A stretch of 64,000 bases of DNA from Anabaena sp. UHCC 0204 (GTDB taxonomy: Bacteria > Cyanobacteriota > Cyanobacteriia > Cyanobacteriales > Nostocaceae). The DNA lies in contig NZ_VIKW01000001.1 in NCBI RefSeq assembly GCF_009711975.1, forward strand, positions 9,980 to 73,979, given 5' to 3'. The position numbers and the translations under genes were made by a program. The notes under the pieces were generated by a model. It was not told the DNA's origin and did no database searches. It was given only the letters and a program-made list of their open reading frames with translations. Positions 44,072 through 53,207 of the stretch are shown piece after piece (the stretch's first letter is position 1; every line of letters begins with the position of its first letter).

Positions 44072-44980
44072 ATGAGAGAAAAAATTGACGCTTTAACACA
44101 AAATTTGGCTCGTACCATCGTTGGTAAACACGAAGCCATCCGCTTAGTTATAGTAGCTTTACTCGGTGGTGGTCATGCTTTACTAGAAGATGTCCCTGGT
44201 GTCGGTAAAACCCTCCTCGCCAAATCTCTAGCCCGTTCTGTAGATGGCAGATTTCAACGGCTACAATGTACCCCTGACTTACTCCCTACAGATATCACTG
44301 GTACAAACATTTGGAATCCCAAAAGCGGCGAATTTACATTTCTCCCCGGTCCCATATTTGCTAACGTCCTCTTAGCTGACGAAATCAACCGCGCCACACC
44401 CCGTACCCAGTCAGCTTTGCTGGAAGTGATGGAAGAACATCAGGTAACTGTTGATGGTGTCTCCCGTCTAGTTCCTCAACCATTCTTTGTGATTGCTACC
44501 CAAAACCCCATTGAGTACCAAGGGACATTTCCTCTTCCAGAAGCACAAATGGATCGGTTTATGCTGTCTTTAAGTTTGGGCTATCCTTCTGAATCAGACG
44601 AATTACAAATGCTGCAAAATCTGCAAGTAGGTTTTAAAGTTGCTGATTTACAACCTTGTATTACTTTAGAAGAAGTCCAAGCATTACGCCAAGCTTGTTC
44701 CCAAGTTAAGGTAGAAGCATCTTTGCAACAATACATTTTAGAATTGGTGCGAACCACCAGACAAGATGAAGAAATCACTCTCGGTGTGAGTCCCCGTGGT
44801 ACGGTGGCATTACAAAAAGCTACTCAAGCTTTAGCTTTTATTTTAGGTAGAGAATATGCTCTTCCCGATGATATTAAGTTTCTTGCACCTCATATTCTTT
44901 GTCATCGTCTCATTCCTAGAGGGGGACGGAATGCCAAAACTATAGTTGAACGTTTATTGCGATCTGTGCCTATTCCTTAA
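44072..44980 (+). CDS. MoxR family AAA+ ATPase
   Basis: 302 residues from the ATG at 44072; the frame extends 78 bp upstream to a GTG but those residues (with FPPWYC) are unlike the family. Walker A EDVPGVGKTLLAKSLA, Walker B VLLADEINRATPRTQSALLEVMEE, sensor 1 VIATQNPIEYQGTFPLPEAQMDRF and the C-terminal lid (GVSPRGTVALQKATQALAF) are classic MoxR. These ATPases act as chaperones with VWA-domain proteins; no DUF58 or VWA gene follows here. Confidence 0.93.
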   Translation: MREKIDALTQNLARTIVGKHEAIRLVIVALLGGGHALLEDVPGVGKTLLAKSLARSVDGRFQRLQCTPDLLPTDITGTNIWNPKSGEFTFLPGPIFANVLLADEINRATPRTQSALLEVMEEHQVTVDGVSRLVPQPFFVIATQNPIEYQGTFPLPEAQMDRFMLSLSLGYPSESDELQMLQNLQVGFKVADLQPCITLEEVQALRQACSQVKVEASLQQYILELVRTTRQDEEITLGVSPRGTVALQKATQALAFILGREYALPDDIKFLAPHILCHRLIPRGGRNAKTIVERLLRSVPIP

Positions 44981-45026
44981 AATATAATTGTTGCAAAGTA
45001 TAAAAATATCTCGGCAGGAAAAATTC

Positions 45027-45470
45027 ATGATTGGTAAAAAGCAACCGGAACAACCCAGTCAATCCCAAAGTATGAGCGATGTAAAAGTTAATGGTGGTGT
45101 GGTTCAACAAGGACAAGCAGGGCGTGATCTCCAGCTAAGTCAATCAGGAACACTGGAAACACAACAGCAAATCACTAATACGGATGTAGTTAAGCAATTA
45201 GAAAATCTGGAAATAGCCGTAAAAGCTGCAACACTTACTCAAGATGAGAAAGATGAACTGCTGGACTATTTGCGACCTGCCAAGCGTGAAGCAGCAAAGG
45301 ATAGTGTGAATAAAGATATGGTGGGGCAGTACCTAAAACCAGTTAGTGAGACGCTCACAATCATGAAAGACACTACAGAAGCCGGAAAGAGCCTGTGGAC
45401 AACTGGACAGGAAGTTTTTAAGGCGATCGCCCCTTGGCTAGGAGTAGCAGCAAAATTAATCGGAATGTAG
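45027..45470 (+). CDS. Small helical protein with Gln-rich QxGRD motif, paired with the NACHT gene
   Basis: 147 residues from the ATG at 45027 (AGGA eight bases upstream). The first ~60 residues are Gln/Ser/Gly-rich and contain VVQQGQAGRDLQLSQ. The rest is predicted helical (NLEIAVKAATLTQDEKDELL, then a charged stretch) and ends in a hydrophobic helix (VFKAIAPWLGVAAKLIGM) that could contact a membrane. The same V-Q-Q-x-Q-x-G-R-D motif opens the NACHT protein encoded 88 bp downstream. I do not know a named family. The pairing suggests the two proteins meet through this motif and that the small protein is an effector or regulator; that is inference. Confidence 0.7.
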   Translation: MIGKKQPEQPSQSQSMSDVKVNGGVVQQGQAGRDLQLSQSGTLETQQQITNTDVVKQLENLEIAVKAATLTQDEKDELLDYLRPAKREAAKDSVNKDMVGQYLKPVSETLTIMKDTTEAGKSLWTTGQEVFKAIAPWLGVAAKLIGM

Positions 45471-45558
45471 AGACATTTAGTTAAAATTGCGACACAATAT
45501 AAACAGATTTCTCCACTGGTAATTAAGACGCTGGTGGAGTTCTTTATGGGTGTGGGTA

Positions 45559-47664
45559 ATGGGGCAAAATCAGGATATTGGCAATAGCTCACTTGCAAAT
45601 AGTGAAGTTCAGCAAACTCAAACAGGGCGAGATGCAGTTAGTTTTCAAAATAGCCAAGATAACCAAGTCACTATTAATAATATTATCTTGCGGATGTTTG
45701 GCAAATCAGAGTCACCGCAGGTTAATTGGGAATGGGGAAAGTTATTACTAGAAAAAAAGCAGTTACCTGATATTCGTCAACGCTTAACTGATACCTTGGG
45801 ACAGAAACGCATTTCTATAAATGTATCTTTTGCGGAACAACTATCTTGGGTCAATCGCACTTTACAGATTGATGGCCAAGATTGCGGAAATCTTGATGCT
45901 AATAAACTACTGATTGAGACTTATGGACGGGATGATATTGCCGGGAAATTGCTGATTTTAGGAGCGCCAGGAGCAGGAAAAACTACAGCATTGTTGAGTT
46001 TAGCAGAGCAGTTAGTGTGTGGTGCGCTGAAAAATCCGAAAACCGTAATTCCCGTTATCTTTGAGCTTTCCACATGGCGTGATGATAAACAAAGTATTGA
46101 AGAATGGCTAATTGAGCAACTTTATGAACTACATGGAGGAAACCGCAAACATAAAATTTATGAATGCTGGCTAGAGCAACAGATATTATTACCTCTGCTA
46201 GATGGGTTAGATGAACTGGGACTAGAAAGACAGAAAAAATGTACCATTAAACTCAGAGAATTTGCCCAAAATTATCCTCATGTCGTTGTCTGCTGTCGTC
46301 TGAAGGAATTTGAAGAGGTAAATCTAAAGCTAAAAACCCTTAGAGGTGCAGTGTGTCTCCAGCCTTTATCAGATATACAAATTCAGAATTATCTCAATGA
46401 CCTAAATCGCTCAGAATTATGGTCAGTGATTCAGAAAAATCCTGATTTGGGAAAGTTATTAGAAGCAACTTCAGAGGGTGAACCAGGTTTGTTGCGAGTG
46501 CCTTTGTTCGTTAAGCTAGTTGTTGATGTATATGACCCACAGCAACCTATTAGCAGTAAAACAGACTTATTAGATAAGTATATTGATCGTCAGTTGTTGA
46601 GAGATACCCGTGAACAAGATCGCCGCAAAGAGAAGGAACGAGGTAAATGGGCATACAAAAAAGTGGAAGATGAACCCCACTGGAGACAAACCCGCAATAC
46701 TCTTAGTTGGATAGCAAAGCGATTGCAAAGTAACAACAGTGTGGAGTTAATCATTGAGCAAATGCAGCCGAGTTGGATTGGGTGTATACCCTTACTGCAT
46801 CGCTATCGGCTAATTTATAGGCGTAATTTCCACTTAATTTACGGGCTGATTATCGCGTTGATTATTATTGCGCTGATTAATGAGCCGATTTATGGGCTGA
46901 TCGGACTTATTTATTCGATTGGTGGATTGATTACCGATCAGATTCTTGAAAAGAGTGGGGAAATATATAAGATTGATATATATAAAATTGAACCTTTAGA
47001 AGCATTTGAAATTCCGATTTCATACGCCAAGGGAAGAAAAATTTTCAAGTATTCAATCTATTTACTGAATTCACTCATTTTGGGATCAATTTTAGGATTA
47101 ATTTTAGGATTAATTTTGGGATTAATTTTGGGATCAATTTGGGGATCAATTTTCATACTGATATTTGGATTAATGCTTGGTTTCATGCTAATTTTCGGGC
47201 TAATTATTGGGGTGATTTACGGATTAAAACAGGAATTAAAGGAGCGATCACGCCCTAATCAAGGCATCTGGAACTCATTCCAAAATATGCTGTGGACGAC
47301 CGCCTTAAGCTGTCCTTTCGGTGTGATTTTTGCCATGACAATTGTAGTGGTTCTTAAAGGAGTAGAAAAAAGACAGAACTTGCTGGATATGCTCGGTATT
47401 GTTTTCCGCAATTTGCCCCATTTGTTACTTCCCGGACTGTTAATATCGCTATTATTATTTGGCTTCCTTGCTGGCGGTGGACAAGCTTGTTTACAGCACC
47501 TTTCGCTGCGTTTAGTCCTTTGGCAAAGTGGCGCTATCCCCTGGAATCTTGCCCAATTCCTTGACTACTGCGTTGAGCGGCGGTTACTGTTGCGCGTTGG
47601 TGGGCGCTACCGCTTCCTGCACCGGGAACTCCTCGACCATTTTGCTCAGTCCAGTAATCCCTGA
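45559..47664 (+). CDS. NACHT-family NTPase with multi-spanning membrane tail (NLR-like)
   Basis: 701 residues from the ATG at 45559 (a GTG three codons upstream is also possible). A short N-terminal segment with VQQTQTGRDAVSFQ precedes the NACHT NTPase: Walker A GAPGAGKTT (from residue 135), VIFELSTW, Walker B LLPLLDGLDEL (Asp215), VVVCCRLKEFEE, and LLRVPLFVKLVV. From about residue 425 there are several membrane helices, with a six-fold 12-bp in-frame repeat giving (I/L)LG(S/L) units at about 507-530. The end (FLDYCVERRLLLRVGGRYRFLHRELLDHFA) is the helix/winged-helix tail common in cyanobacterial NACHT proteins. NACHT proteins act as immune sensors in bacteria. The membrane part could be the effector. 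Confidence 0.88.
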   Translation: MGQNQDIGNSSLANSEVQQTQTGRDAVSFQNSQDNQVTINNIILRMFGKSESPQVNWEWGKLLLEKKQLPDIRQRLTDTLGQKRISINVSFAEQLSWVNRTLQIDGQDCGNLDANKLLIETYGRDDIAGKLLILGAPGAGKTTALLSLAEQLVCGALKNPKTVIPVIFELSTWRDDKQSIEEWLIEQLYELHGGNRKHKIYECWLEQQILLPLLDGLDELGLERQKKCTIKLREFAQNYPHVVVCCRLKEFEEVNLKLKTLRGAVCLQPLSDIQIQNYLNDLNRSELWSVIQKNPDLGKLLEATSEGEPGLLRVPLFVKLVVDVYDPQQPISSKTDLLDKYIDRQLLRDTREQDRRKEKERGKWAYKKVEDEPHWRQTRNTLSWIAKRLQSNNSVELIIEQMQPSWIGCIPLLHRYRLIYRRNFHLIYGLIIALIIIALINEPIYGLIGLIYSIGGLITDQILEKSGEIYKIDIYKIEPLEAFEIPISYAKGRKIFKYSIYLLNSLILGSILGLILGLILGLILGSIWGSIFILIFGLMLGFMLIFGLIIGVIYGLKQELKERSRPNQGIWNSFQNMLWTTALSCPFGVIFAMTIVVVLKGVEKRQNLLDMLGIVFRNLPHLLLPGLLISLLLFGFLAGGGQACLQHLSLRLVLWQSGAIPWNLAQFLDYCVERRLLLRVGGRYRFLHRELLDHFAQSSNP
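47077..47148 (+). repeat. In-frame 12-bp repeat inside the NACHT membrane region, 6 copies
   Basis: Six near-identical units of ATTTT(G/A)GGAT(T/C)A, each encoding Ile/Leu-Leu-Gly-Ser/Leu. Slippage here would change the length of a transmembrane glycine-zipper-like helix by four residues per unit. Confidence 0.93.
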
Positions 47665-47720
47665 GCTTGCATATTATGATTAGCCAATAAGCGTGACATT
47701 TATTTGTGAGTGTGAGGTGT

Positions 47721-48260
47721 ATGTCAAATCTGGTTAAAAGTAAATCATCCCACCGCCGCCTAAAACGCCAACTGCTTATTGTCATGCTGGTGATTTTCGC
47801 TTGGAGTGTGGCTATTGGTTGGTTATTGGGATTTGCTACTAGCGCCCACGGCGCAAATCCTGCCACTCCAATTGGTACTGTTGATGTCGTACCGGCACAA
47901 TACCAACTAGGACAACAACTGTATTTAGAAAACTGCTCATCTTGTCATATAGCCTTACCACCGGCTGTGTTTCCCACTCAAACTTGGAAAAACCTTCTGG
48001 AAGACTCCCAGCACTATGGCGCACAAATTCAGCCTCTAGGGAAGTTTCAAAATCTTCTAGTATCAAGATATCTATTTACCTTCTCCCGTGTGCAACTGCA
48101 AGAAGAATCAACACCCTATCGCCTCAAGGACTCCCGTTATTTCCGGGCTTTACATCCTGGTGTACAATTCCCTAATCCTGTAAATATGGGTAGTTGTGTT
48201 AGTTGTCATATTGGTGCAGAAAAATATGACTTCCGCAGCCTCACGCCAGAGTGGGAGTAG
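47721..48260 (+). CDS. Di-heme cytochrome c (DHC-like), membrane-anchored or secreted
   Basis: 179 residues from the ATG at 47721, with GAGG just upstream (a GTG at 47706 is less likely). The N-terminal hydrophobic segment (LLIVMLVIFAWSVAIGWLLGF) is a signal anchor or signal peptide. Two CxxCH heme-binding motifs are present: NCSSCH and SCVSCH, about 85 residues apart, with a typical LGQQLYLEN approach to the first. The spacing fits the di-heme cytochrome family of cyanobacteria (role in electron transfer not established). A G-rich octamer repeat starts immediately after its stop codon. Confidence 0.88.
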   Translation: MSNLVKSKSSHRRLKRQLLIVMLVIFAWSVAIGWLLGFATSAHGANPATPIGTVDVVPAQYQLGQQLYLENCSSCHIALPPAVFPTQTWKNLLEDSQHYGAQIQPLGKFQNLLVSRYLFTFSRVQLQEESTPYRLKDSRYFRALHPGVQFPNPVNMGSCVSCHIGAEKYDFRSLTPEWE

Positions 48261-48571
48261 GGGAACAGGGGCAGGGGGGCAGGGGGGCAGGGGGGCAGGG
48301 TACAGGGTAAACTTTTAACAACTGACAACGGACAACTGACAACTAACCATTGACAACTGACAAAATGATACGATGAAGTAGTTTCAATATTAAGATAATA
48401 ATTAAAACCTATCATTATATAAAGGCGACTGGTTTGTTTTTATTCGGTTTTTGAGTTAATTCTCATTTTTCACCCATCCATAAGCAAAATGGGTGGGTTA
48501 GATTAAACGTCTATAATCATATAGCCAAAGCTTTAATCTCCATCCTCCTTGATTTAGTTCTATAAACTGCC
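48261..48571. other. Spacer between cytochrome and secA, with G-rich repeat
   Basis: 311 bp. The first ~50 bp is the CAGGGGGG array. ACTGACAACGGACAACTGACAACTAACC-type degenerate CAACTGA repeats follow at about 48318-48361. The rest holds the secA promoter; no specific element was recognised. Confidence 0.55.
48266..48308. repeat. G-rich octamer array (CAGGGGGG x3 and partial units)
   Basis: Exact CAGGGGGG units at 48272, 48280 and 48288, flanked by CAGGGG and CAGGGTACAGGG. On the plus strand it has runs of six G, so it could form a G-quadruplex in the 3' UTR of the cytochrome mRNA. Confidence 0.85.
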
Positions 48572-51364
48572 ATGCTAAAACTTTTGTTGGGCGATCCCAA
48601 CGCTCGTAAACTTAAAAAATACCAACCTTACATTACAGAAATTAACCTCTTAGAGGAAGACATTCAGCCGCTTTCTGATGAACAGTTAAAGGGTAAAACC
48701 ACCGAGTTTAGGCAGCGACTGGCTAATGGTGAGACACTAGATGATATTTTGCCAGAAGCTTTTGCTGTTGTCCGGGAATCGGGTCGGCGTGTCTTAGGGT
48801 TGCGACATTTTGATGTGCAATTACTAGGTGGAGTAATTCTGCACGCTGGGCAAATTGCGGAAATGAAAACCGGTGAGGGAAAAACTTTGGTAGCTACTCT
48901 ACCGAGTTATTTAAATGCCCTGACTGGTAAGGGTGTCCACGTTATTACTGTTAATGATTACCTGGCGCGTCGAGATGCGGAATGGATGGGTCAGGTACAT
49001 CGCTTTTTAGGGTTGAGTGTGGGGTTAATTCAGTCCACTATGACCCCGACAGAACGAAAGAAAAACTATGACTGTGATATTACTTACGTTACTAACAGTG
49101 AAATAGGTTTTGATTATCTGCGGGATAATATGTCCACCTCAATGGCTGAGGTGGTGCAACGCCCATTTAATTACTGTGTTATTGATGAAGTAGACTCGAT
49201 CTTAGTTGATGAAGCCCGGACTCCGCTGATTATTTCTGGTCAGGTGGAAAGACCGACAGAAAAATACTTACAAGCGGCGGAAATTGCCTTTACTCTTCAA
49301 AATGAGGAGCATTATGAGGTTAATGAAAAGGATCGTAACGTTTTATTGACAGATGAAGGTTTTGCAGAGTCGGAAAATCTGTTGGGTGTAACAGATTTGT
49401 TTGACCCCGAAGACCCTTGGGCGCATTTTGTCTTTAATGCGATTAAAGCTAAGGAGTTATTCCTGAAAGATGTAAATTATATTGTCCGCAATGATGAAGT
49501 TGTGATTGTGGATGAATTTACAGGTCGGGTGTTACCAGGACGACGGTGGAGTGATGGATTACACCAGGCAATTGAAGCCAAGGAACACGTAGAAATTCAG
49601 CCAGAAACCCAAACTTTGGCGACAATCACCTATCAAAACCTGTTTTTGCTGTATCCCAAATTGGGGGGAATGACGGGAACTGCAAAGACGGAAGAGGTGG
49701 AGTTTGAGAAGATTTATAAACTAGAAGTGACGATTATTCCCACTAACCGAATTAGAAAACGGGAAGACCTGTCTGATATGGTCTTTAAGACTGAACCTGG
49801 TAAATGGAGAGCGATCGCTAGAGAATGTGCAGAAATGCACGAAAATGGTAGGCCTGTGTTAGTGGGTACAACCAGCGTCGAAAAATCGGAACTTCTCAGT
49901 CGGCTTCTCAAGGAAATGGAGATTCCCCACGAATTACTCAACGCCCGACCCGAAAACGTGGAACGGGAAGCAGAAATTATTGCCCAAGCTGGACGGAAGG
50001 GGGCTGTAACTATTGCCACTAACATGGCGGGAAGAGGTACGGATATTATCCTTGGTGGTAACTCCGAGTATATGGCGCGGTTAAAACTACGGGAATACTT
50101 TATGCCCCGCATTGTTAGCCCAGAAGATGAAGATAGTTTTGGTATGCAAAGGGCTTCTGGTCTACCTATAGCTGGTAGCGGTGGTGGTCAAGGTTTTGTA
50201 CCTGGAAAAAAGGTAAAAACTTGGCGGGCTTCTCCAGAAATTTTCCCTACCAACTTAACAAAAGAGACGGAACAGCTTTTAAAAGACGCTGTAGAAGTGG
50301 CTGTAAAAGCTTATGGCGATCGCAGTTTACCAGAATTGGAAGCAGAAGAAAAGGTAGCTGTGGCGGCTGAAAAAGCCCCTACTGACGACCCTGTAATTCA
50401 GAAATTGCGGGAAGCTTACCAGCAGATTAAGCATGAGTATGAAGAGTTCACCAGCACTGAACATGATGATGTAGTGAATCGAGGCGGTTTGCACGTGATT
50501 GGTACAGAACGCCATGAGTCACGGCGGATTGATAACCAATTACGCGGACGGGCAGGAAGACAAGGCGACCCAGGAACCACAAGATTTTTCCTCAGTTTAG
50601 AGGATAACCTATTACGGATCTTTGGGGGCGATCGCGTTGCCGGCTTGATGAATGCCTTCCAAGTAGAGGAAGATATGCCCATTGAGTCGGGAATGTTAAC
50701 CCGCAGCTTAGAAGGCGCACAGAAAAAGGTAGAAACCTATTACTACGACATCCGTAAACAGGTGTTTGAGTATGACGAAGTGATGAATAATCAACGTCGG
50801 GCTATCTATGCGGAACGTCGCCGCGTTTTGGAAGGTCAAGACCTCAAGGAACAGGTAATTAAATACGCTGAAAAAACGATGGACGACATCGTTGATTATT
50901 ACATCAACCCTGATTTACCTTCGGAAGAATGGGAATTAGATAAGCTGGTAGATAAAGTCAAGGAGTTTGTTTATCTGTTGGCTGATATGCAGTCTAGCCA
51001 GTTGGAGGATATGGGAGTTGTGGAAATTAAAGCTTTCCTCCATGAACAAGCGCGGATTGCTTATGATATGAAAGAAGCGCAAATTGACCAATTTCAACCG
51101 GGTTTAATGCGTCAAGCGGAACGGTTCTTTATTCTCCAACGCATAGATACTCTGTGGCGGGAACATTTGCAACAAATGGATGCTTTGCGCGAGTCGGTTG
51201 GTTTGCGTGGTTATGGACAAAAGGACCCGCTGATTGAGTATAAGAGTGAGGGTTATGAGTTGTTCTTGGATATGATGGTGAATATCCGCCGTGATGTGGT
51301 TTATTCGCTGTTTATGTTCCAGCCTCAACCCCAGCAGACTGTGCAGACTTCTGAGATGGTTTAA
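48572..51364 (+). CDS. secA: Preprotein translocase ATPase SecA
   Basis: 930 residues, normal cyanobacterial size. N-terminal [19 protein letters not shown], Walker [23 protein letters not shown], the [15 protein letters not shown] box, [21 protein letters not shown], and [17 protein letters not shown] are all present. The C-terminus lacks a zinc-binding Cys cluster and ends [14 protein letters not shown], as in other cyanobacteria. It drives protein export through SecYEG at the plasma and thylakoid membranes. A hairpin terminator follows 17 bp after the stop codon. Confidence 0.98.
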   Translation: MLKLLLGDPNARKLKKYQPYITEINLLEEDIQPLSDEQLKGKTTEFRQRLANGETLDDILPEAFAVVRESGRRVLGLRHFDVQLLGGVILHAGQIAEMKTGEGKTLVATLPSYLNALTGKGVHVITVNDYLARRDAEWMGQVHRFLGLSVGLIQSTMTPTERKKNYDCDITYVTNSEIGFDYLRDNMSTSMAEVVQRPFNYCVIDEVDSILVDEARTPLIISGQVERPTEKYLQAAEIAFTLQNEEHYEVNEKDRNVLLTDEGFAESENLLGVTDLFDPEDPWAHFVFNAIKAKELFLKDVNYIVRNDEVVIVDEFTGRVLPGRRWSDGLHQAIEAKEHVEIQPETQTLATITYQNLFLLYPKLGGMTGTAKTEEVEFEKIYKLEVTIIPTNRIRKREDLSDMVFKTEPGKWRAIARECAEMHENGRPVLVGTTSVEKSELLSRLLKEMEIPHELLNARPENVEREAEIIAQAGRKGAVTIATNMAGRGTDIILGGNSEYMARLKLREYFMPRIVSPEDEDSFGMQRASGLPIAGSGGGQGFVPGKKVKTWRASPEIFPTNLTKETEQLLKDAVEVAVKAYGDRSLPELEAEEKVAVAAEKAPTDDPVIQKLREAYQQIKHEYEEFTSTEHDDVVNRGGLHVIGTERHESRRIDNQLRGRAGRQGDPGTTRFFLSLEDNLLRIFGGDRVAGLMNAFQVEEDMPIESGMLTRSLEGAQKKVETYYYDIRKQVFEYDEVMNNQRRAIYAERRRVLEGQDLKEQVIKYAEKTMDDIVDYYINPDLPSEEWELDKLVDKVKEFVYLLADMQSSQLEDMGVVEIKAFLHEQARIAYDMKEAQIDQFQPGLMRQAERFFILQRIDTLWREHLQQMDALRESVGLRGYGQKDPLIEYKSEGYELFLDMMVNIRRDVVYSLFMFQPQPQQTVQTSEMV

Positions 51365-51380
51365 GAGTTTTTTCACGCAG

Positions 51381-51421
51381 AGACGCAGAGGCGCAAGAGT
51401 GGCGTTTTCTGCGTCTTTTTT
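51381..51421 (+). terminator. Intrinsic terminator of secA
   Basis: AGACGCAGA (51381-51389) pairs with TCTGCGTCT (51408-51416), followed by five or more T. The left arm is part of the GCAGAGACGCAGAGGCGC dispersed repeat, so a repeat appears to have been used as a terminator. Confidence 0.8.
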
Positions 51422-51502
51422 GTTTCGCGCAAAGGCGCTAAGGAGCAAAGACGCAAAGGAAGAAAGAGATATGAGTTAAAATAGGAGGAAAAGGGGTTTT
51501 TT

Positions 51503-51757
51503 ATGATTTATCTTTCTGCTAGTGAAGTGAAACAGAATTTTACAGAATTTTTAGATCAAGCTCAGAAAGAACCTGTTACTATTCAGGGTCAGAATGAAGA
51601 TTTGGTGGTTGTGCTTTCTGTTGTTGAGTATCAAAAACTTAAAGGGTTGTTGAAAAGAGAGTTTCAGGAATTTTGTGATCAAGTTGGGAAAGAGGCTGGA
51701 GCTAAAGGAATGACTGAAGAAAAGCTTAATGAGATTATATTCAATGATCTTGAATAG
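51503..51757 (+). CDS. Phd/YefM-type antitoxin, apparently without adjacent toxin
   Basis: 84 residues, with an AGGAGG and AAGGGG stretch upstream. Phd/YefM features are IYLSASEVKQNFTEFLDQAQKEPVTI and DLVVVLSVVEYQKLKGLL. The C-terminal half (FQEFCDQVGKEAGAKGMTEEKLNEII) is of the longer type that binds a PIN or RelE toxin. Downstream there is 73 bp of spacer and then the DUF4238 gene; no toxin is seen on either side. It may be orphaned or regulate in trans. Confidence 0.85.
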   Translation: MIYLSASEVKQNFTEFLDQAQKEPVTIQGQNEDLVVVLSVVEYQKLKGLLKREFQEFCDQVGKEAGAKGMTEEKLNEIIFNDLE

Positions 51758-51830
51758 CTTATCAATTTGATTAATATATAATTATCATCTAAATTTTGAC
51801 CATAGTAGTAGTTAATCTATATTTTAAAAT

Positions 51831-52910
51831 ATGAACAATATAACTAAAAATCAACATTATGTGCCTCAATTTCTTTTAAGAAACTTTGGATGGAAGGCAA
51901 ATAAAGGAATATTTAGAATCAATATTTTCGATACAAAAAACTTTAGTATTAGACCTAATCAGAACATTTCACAAGTATTTTCACAAAATTTTTTCTATGA
52001 TCAAGATAATTCAATTGAAAAATTTTTAAATGAGATTGAAACACCTGCATCAACATTAGTTGAGCAAGTTATTAATGGAAACTTTAAGATTTTAGAAAAT
52101 GAAAATAATAAGTCATTAATAATGGCATTTATTTCATCCCTATTGCAACGAACACCTAGCGCATTAGAGAAAGCAAACGAATTCATTAATACAAATTTAA
52201 ATGAGGGAATAGTAAGACAATTACTTAGCTTAAATGGGTATGATCCAAATGAGGCTAATAACGGTTATTTTGAATTTTCTCAGCTAGTATCAGATATAAC
52301 TCTAGAAGGAGTTATAAATTCTATGCTGATACAAGATTTAAACTTTCAAATTATCAAGAATGAAACTAACTTAGAATTTTGCATATCAGACCATCCCGTT
52401 TTTGCTTACAATTGGCTATACAGAGATTTAGATCATCCCTCTGTTACTGGTATTACCGCAAGAGGTTTTCAGATTTTTCTCCCATTTTCACCAAGTATTA
52501 CACTGTGTTTATATGATTCTCATGTATATAAATATGGACATAAAAACCAATTAATAACTCATGTTTACAATGTAAATGATATAGAAATTATGAATTCATT
52601 TCAAATTATAAATTCATACTCAATCATAGGATTTCATTCCATAACCACTGAATCACATTTAAAGCACTTGTATGAGAAAAACAAGAAAATTCAACTTTAT
52701 AAACATGAAAATACGATTTTCGATTATAAAGAAACTGAGGAAGGAGAAATTAGATATAAAACTCTTAATTTTACACGGCAAACAAAACTGAAAAAAATGC
52801 CATCATTTATAAGTATTAAGAGGAAAGCTAAAATTTATGCTAACTCATTCTCGTACAGAGATCCAGAACTTATTGCTCAGTACCTAGCAGTTAAGGATTT
52901 ATATGAATAA
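51831..52910 (+). CDS. DUF4238 family protein
   Basis: 359 residues. The family signature is at the start (NQHYVPQFLLRNFGW), with FCISDHPVFAYNW in the middle and FLPFSPSITLCLYD. DUF4238 proteins are widespread, patchily distributed and sometimes found in defence or mobile contexts; their biochemical function is unknown. The gene is clearly more AT-rich than its neighbours, with many AAA/AAT/ATA codons, consistent with acquisition by transfer. It lies between an antitoxin gene and a truncated small ORF. Confidence 0.85.
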   Translation: MNNITKNQHYVPQFLLRNFGWKANKGIFRINIFDTKNFSIRPNQNISQVFSQNFFYDQDNSIEKFLNEIETPASTLVEQVINGNFKILENENNKSLIMAFISSLLQRTPSALEKANEFINTNLNEGIVRQLLSLNGYDPNEANNGYFEFSQLVSDITLEGVINSMLIQDLNFQIIKNETNLEFCISDHPVFAYNWLYRDLDHPSVTGITARGFQIFLPFSPSITLCLYDSHVYKYGHKNQLITHVYNVNDIEIMNSFQIINSYSIIGFHSITTESHLKHLYEKNKKIQLYKHENTIFDYKETEEGEIRYKTLNFTRQTKLKKMPSFISIKRKAKIYANSFSYRDPELIAQYLAVKDLYE

Positions 52911-53072
52911 AAACAATGTAAGTCTTCATCTAGTGACGACTTTAAAATTTGTCAGTAAATCTTTATTCTAATTTTGGAGTAACACACCTCTCTAAAAGTT
53001 TGTTTGTCTCTCCCAGTAAATTATAACTAATAATACGTGCTGTTATCGCCCCATCTTGATTATCATAAAAAT

Positions 53073-53207
53073 ATGAAGAGCAGTTTGACCAATTCAAAAA
53101 TCCAAGGTGTTCCTGGTAAAGAATTACTAAGGTTTGCAGGTTCAATACCCAAAGAAGACTTACAGCTAATGAGTGAAGCAATAAAACAAGATGACAGAAA
53201 AGATTGA
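53073..53207 (+). CDS. Small 44-residue protein of the PGKELLRFAG type, probably shortened
   Basis: The sequence contains IQGVPGKELLRFAGSIPKEDLQLM then SEAIKQD, a motif of small cyanobacterial proteins that usually run on to an acidic, Trp-ending tail (from memory) and act beside PIN toxins. Here the frame stops after DDRKD and overlaps the next gene's ATG by 17 bp. The overlap suggests translational coupling or a deletion fusing the cassette to the HTH gene. Confidence 0.55.
   Translation: MKSSLTNSKIQGVPGKELLRFAGSIPKEDLQLMSEAIKQDDRKD

Noticed and set aside
48206-48415. Open frame of 69 codons on the minus strand
   Set aside because: Antisense to the G-rich octamer array; the Pro-rich product is an artefact of the repeat.
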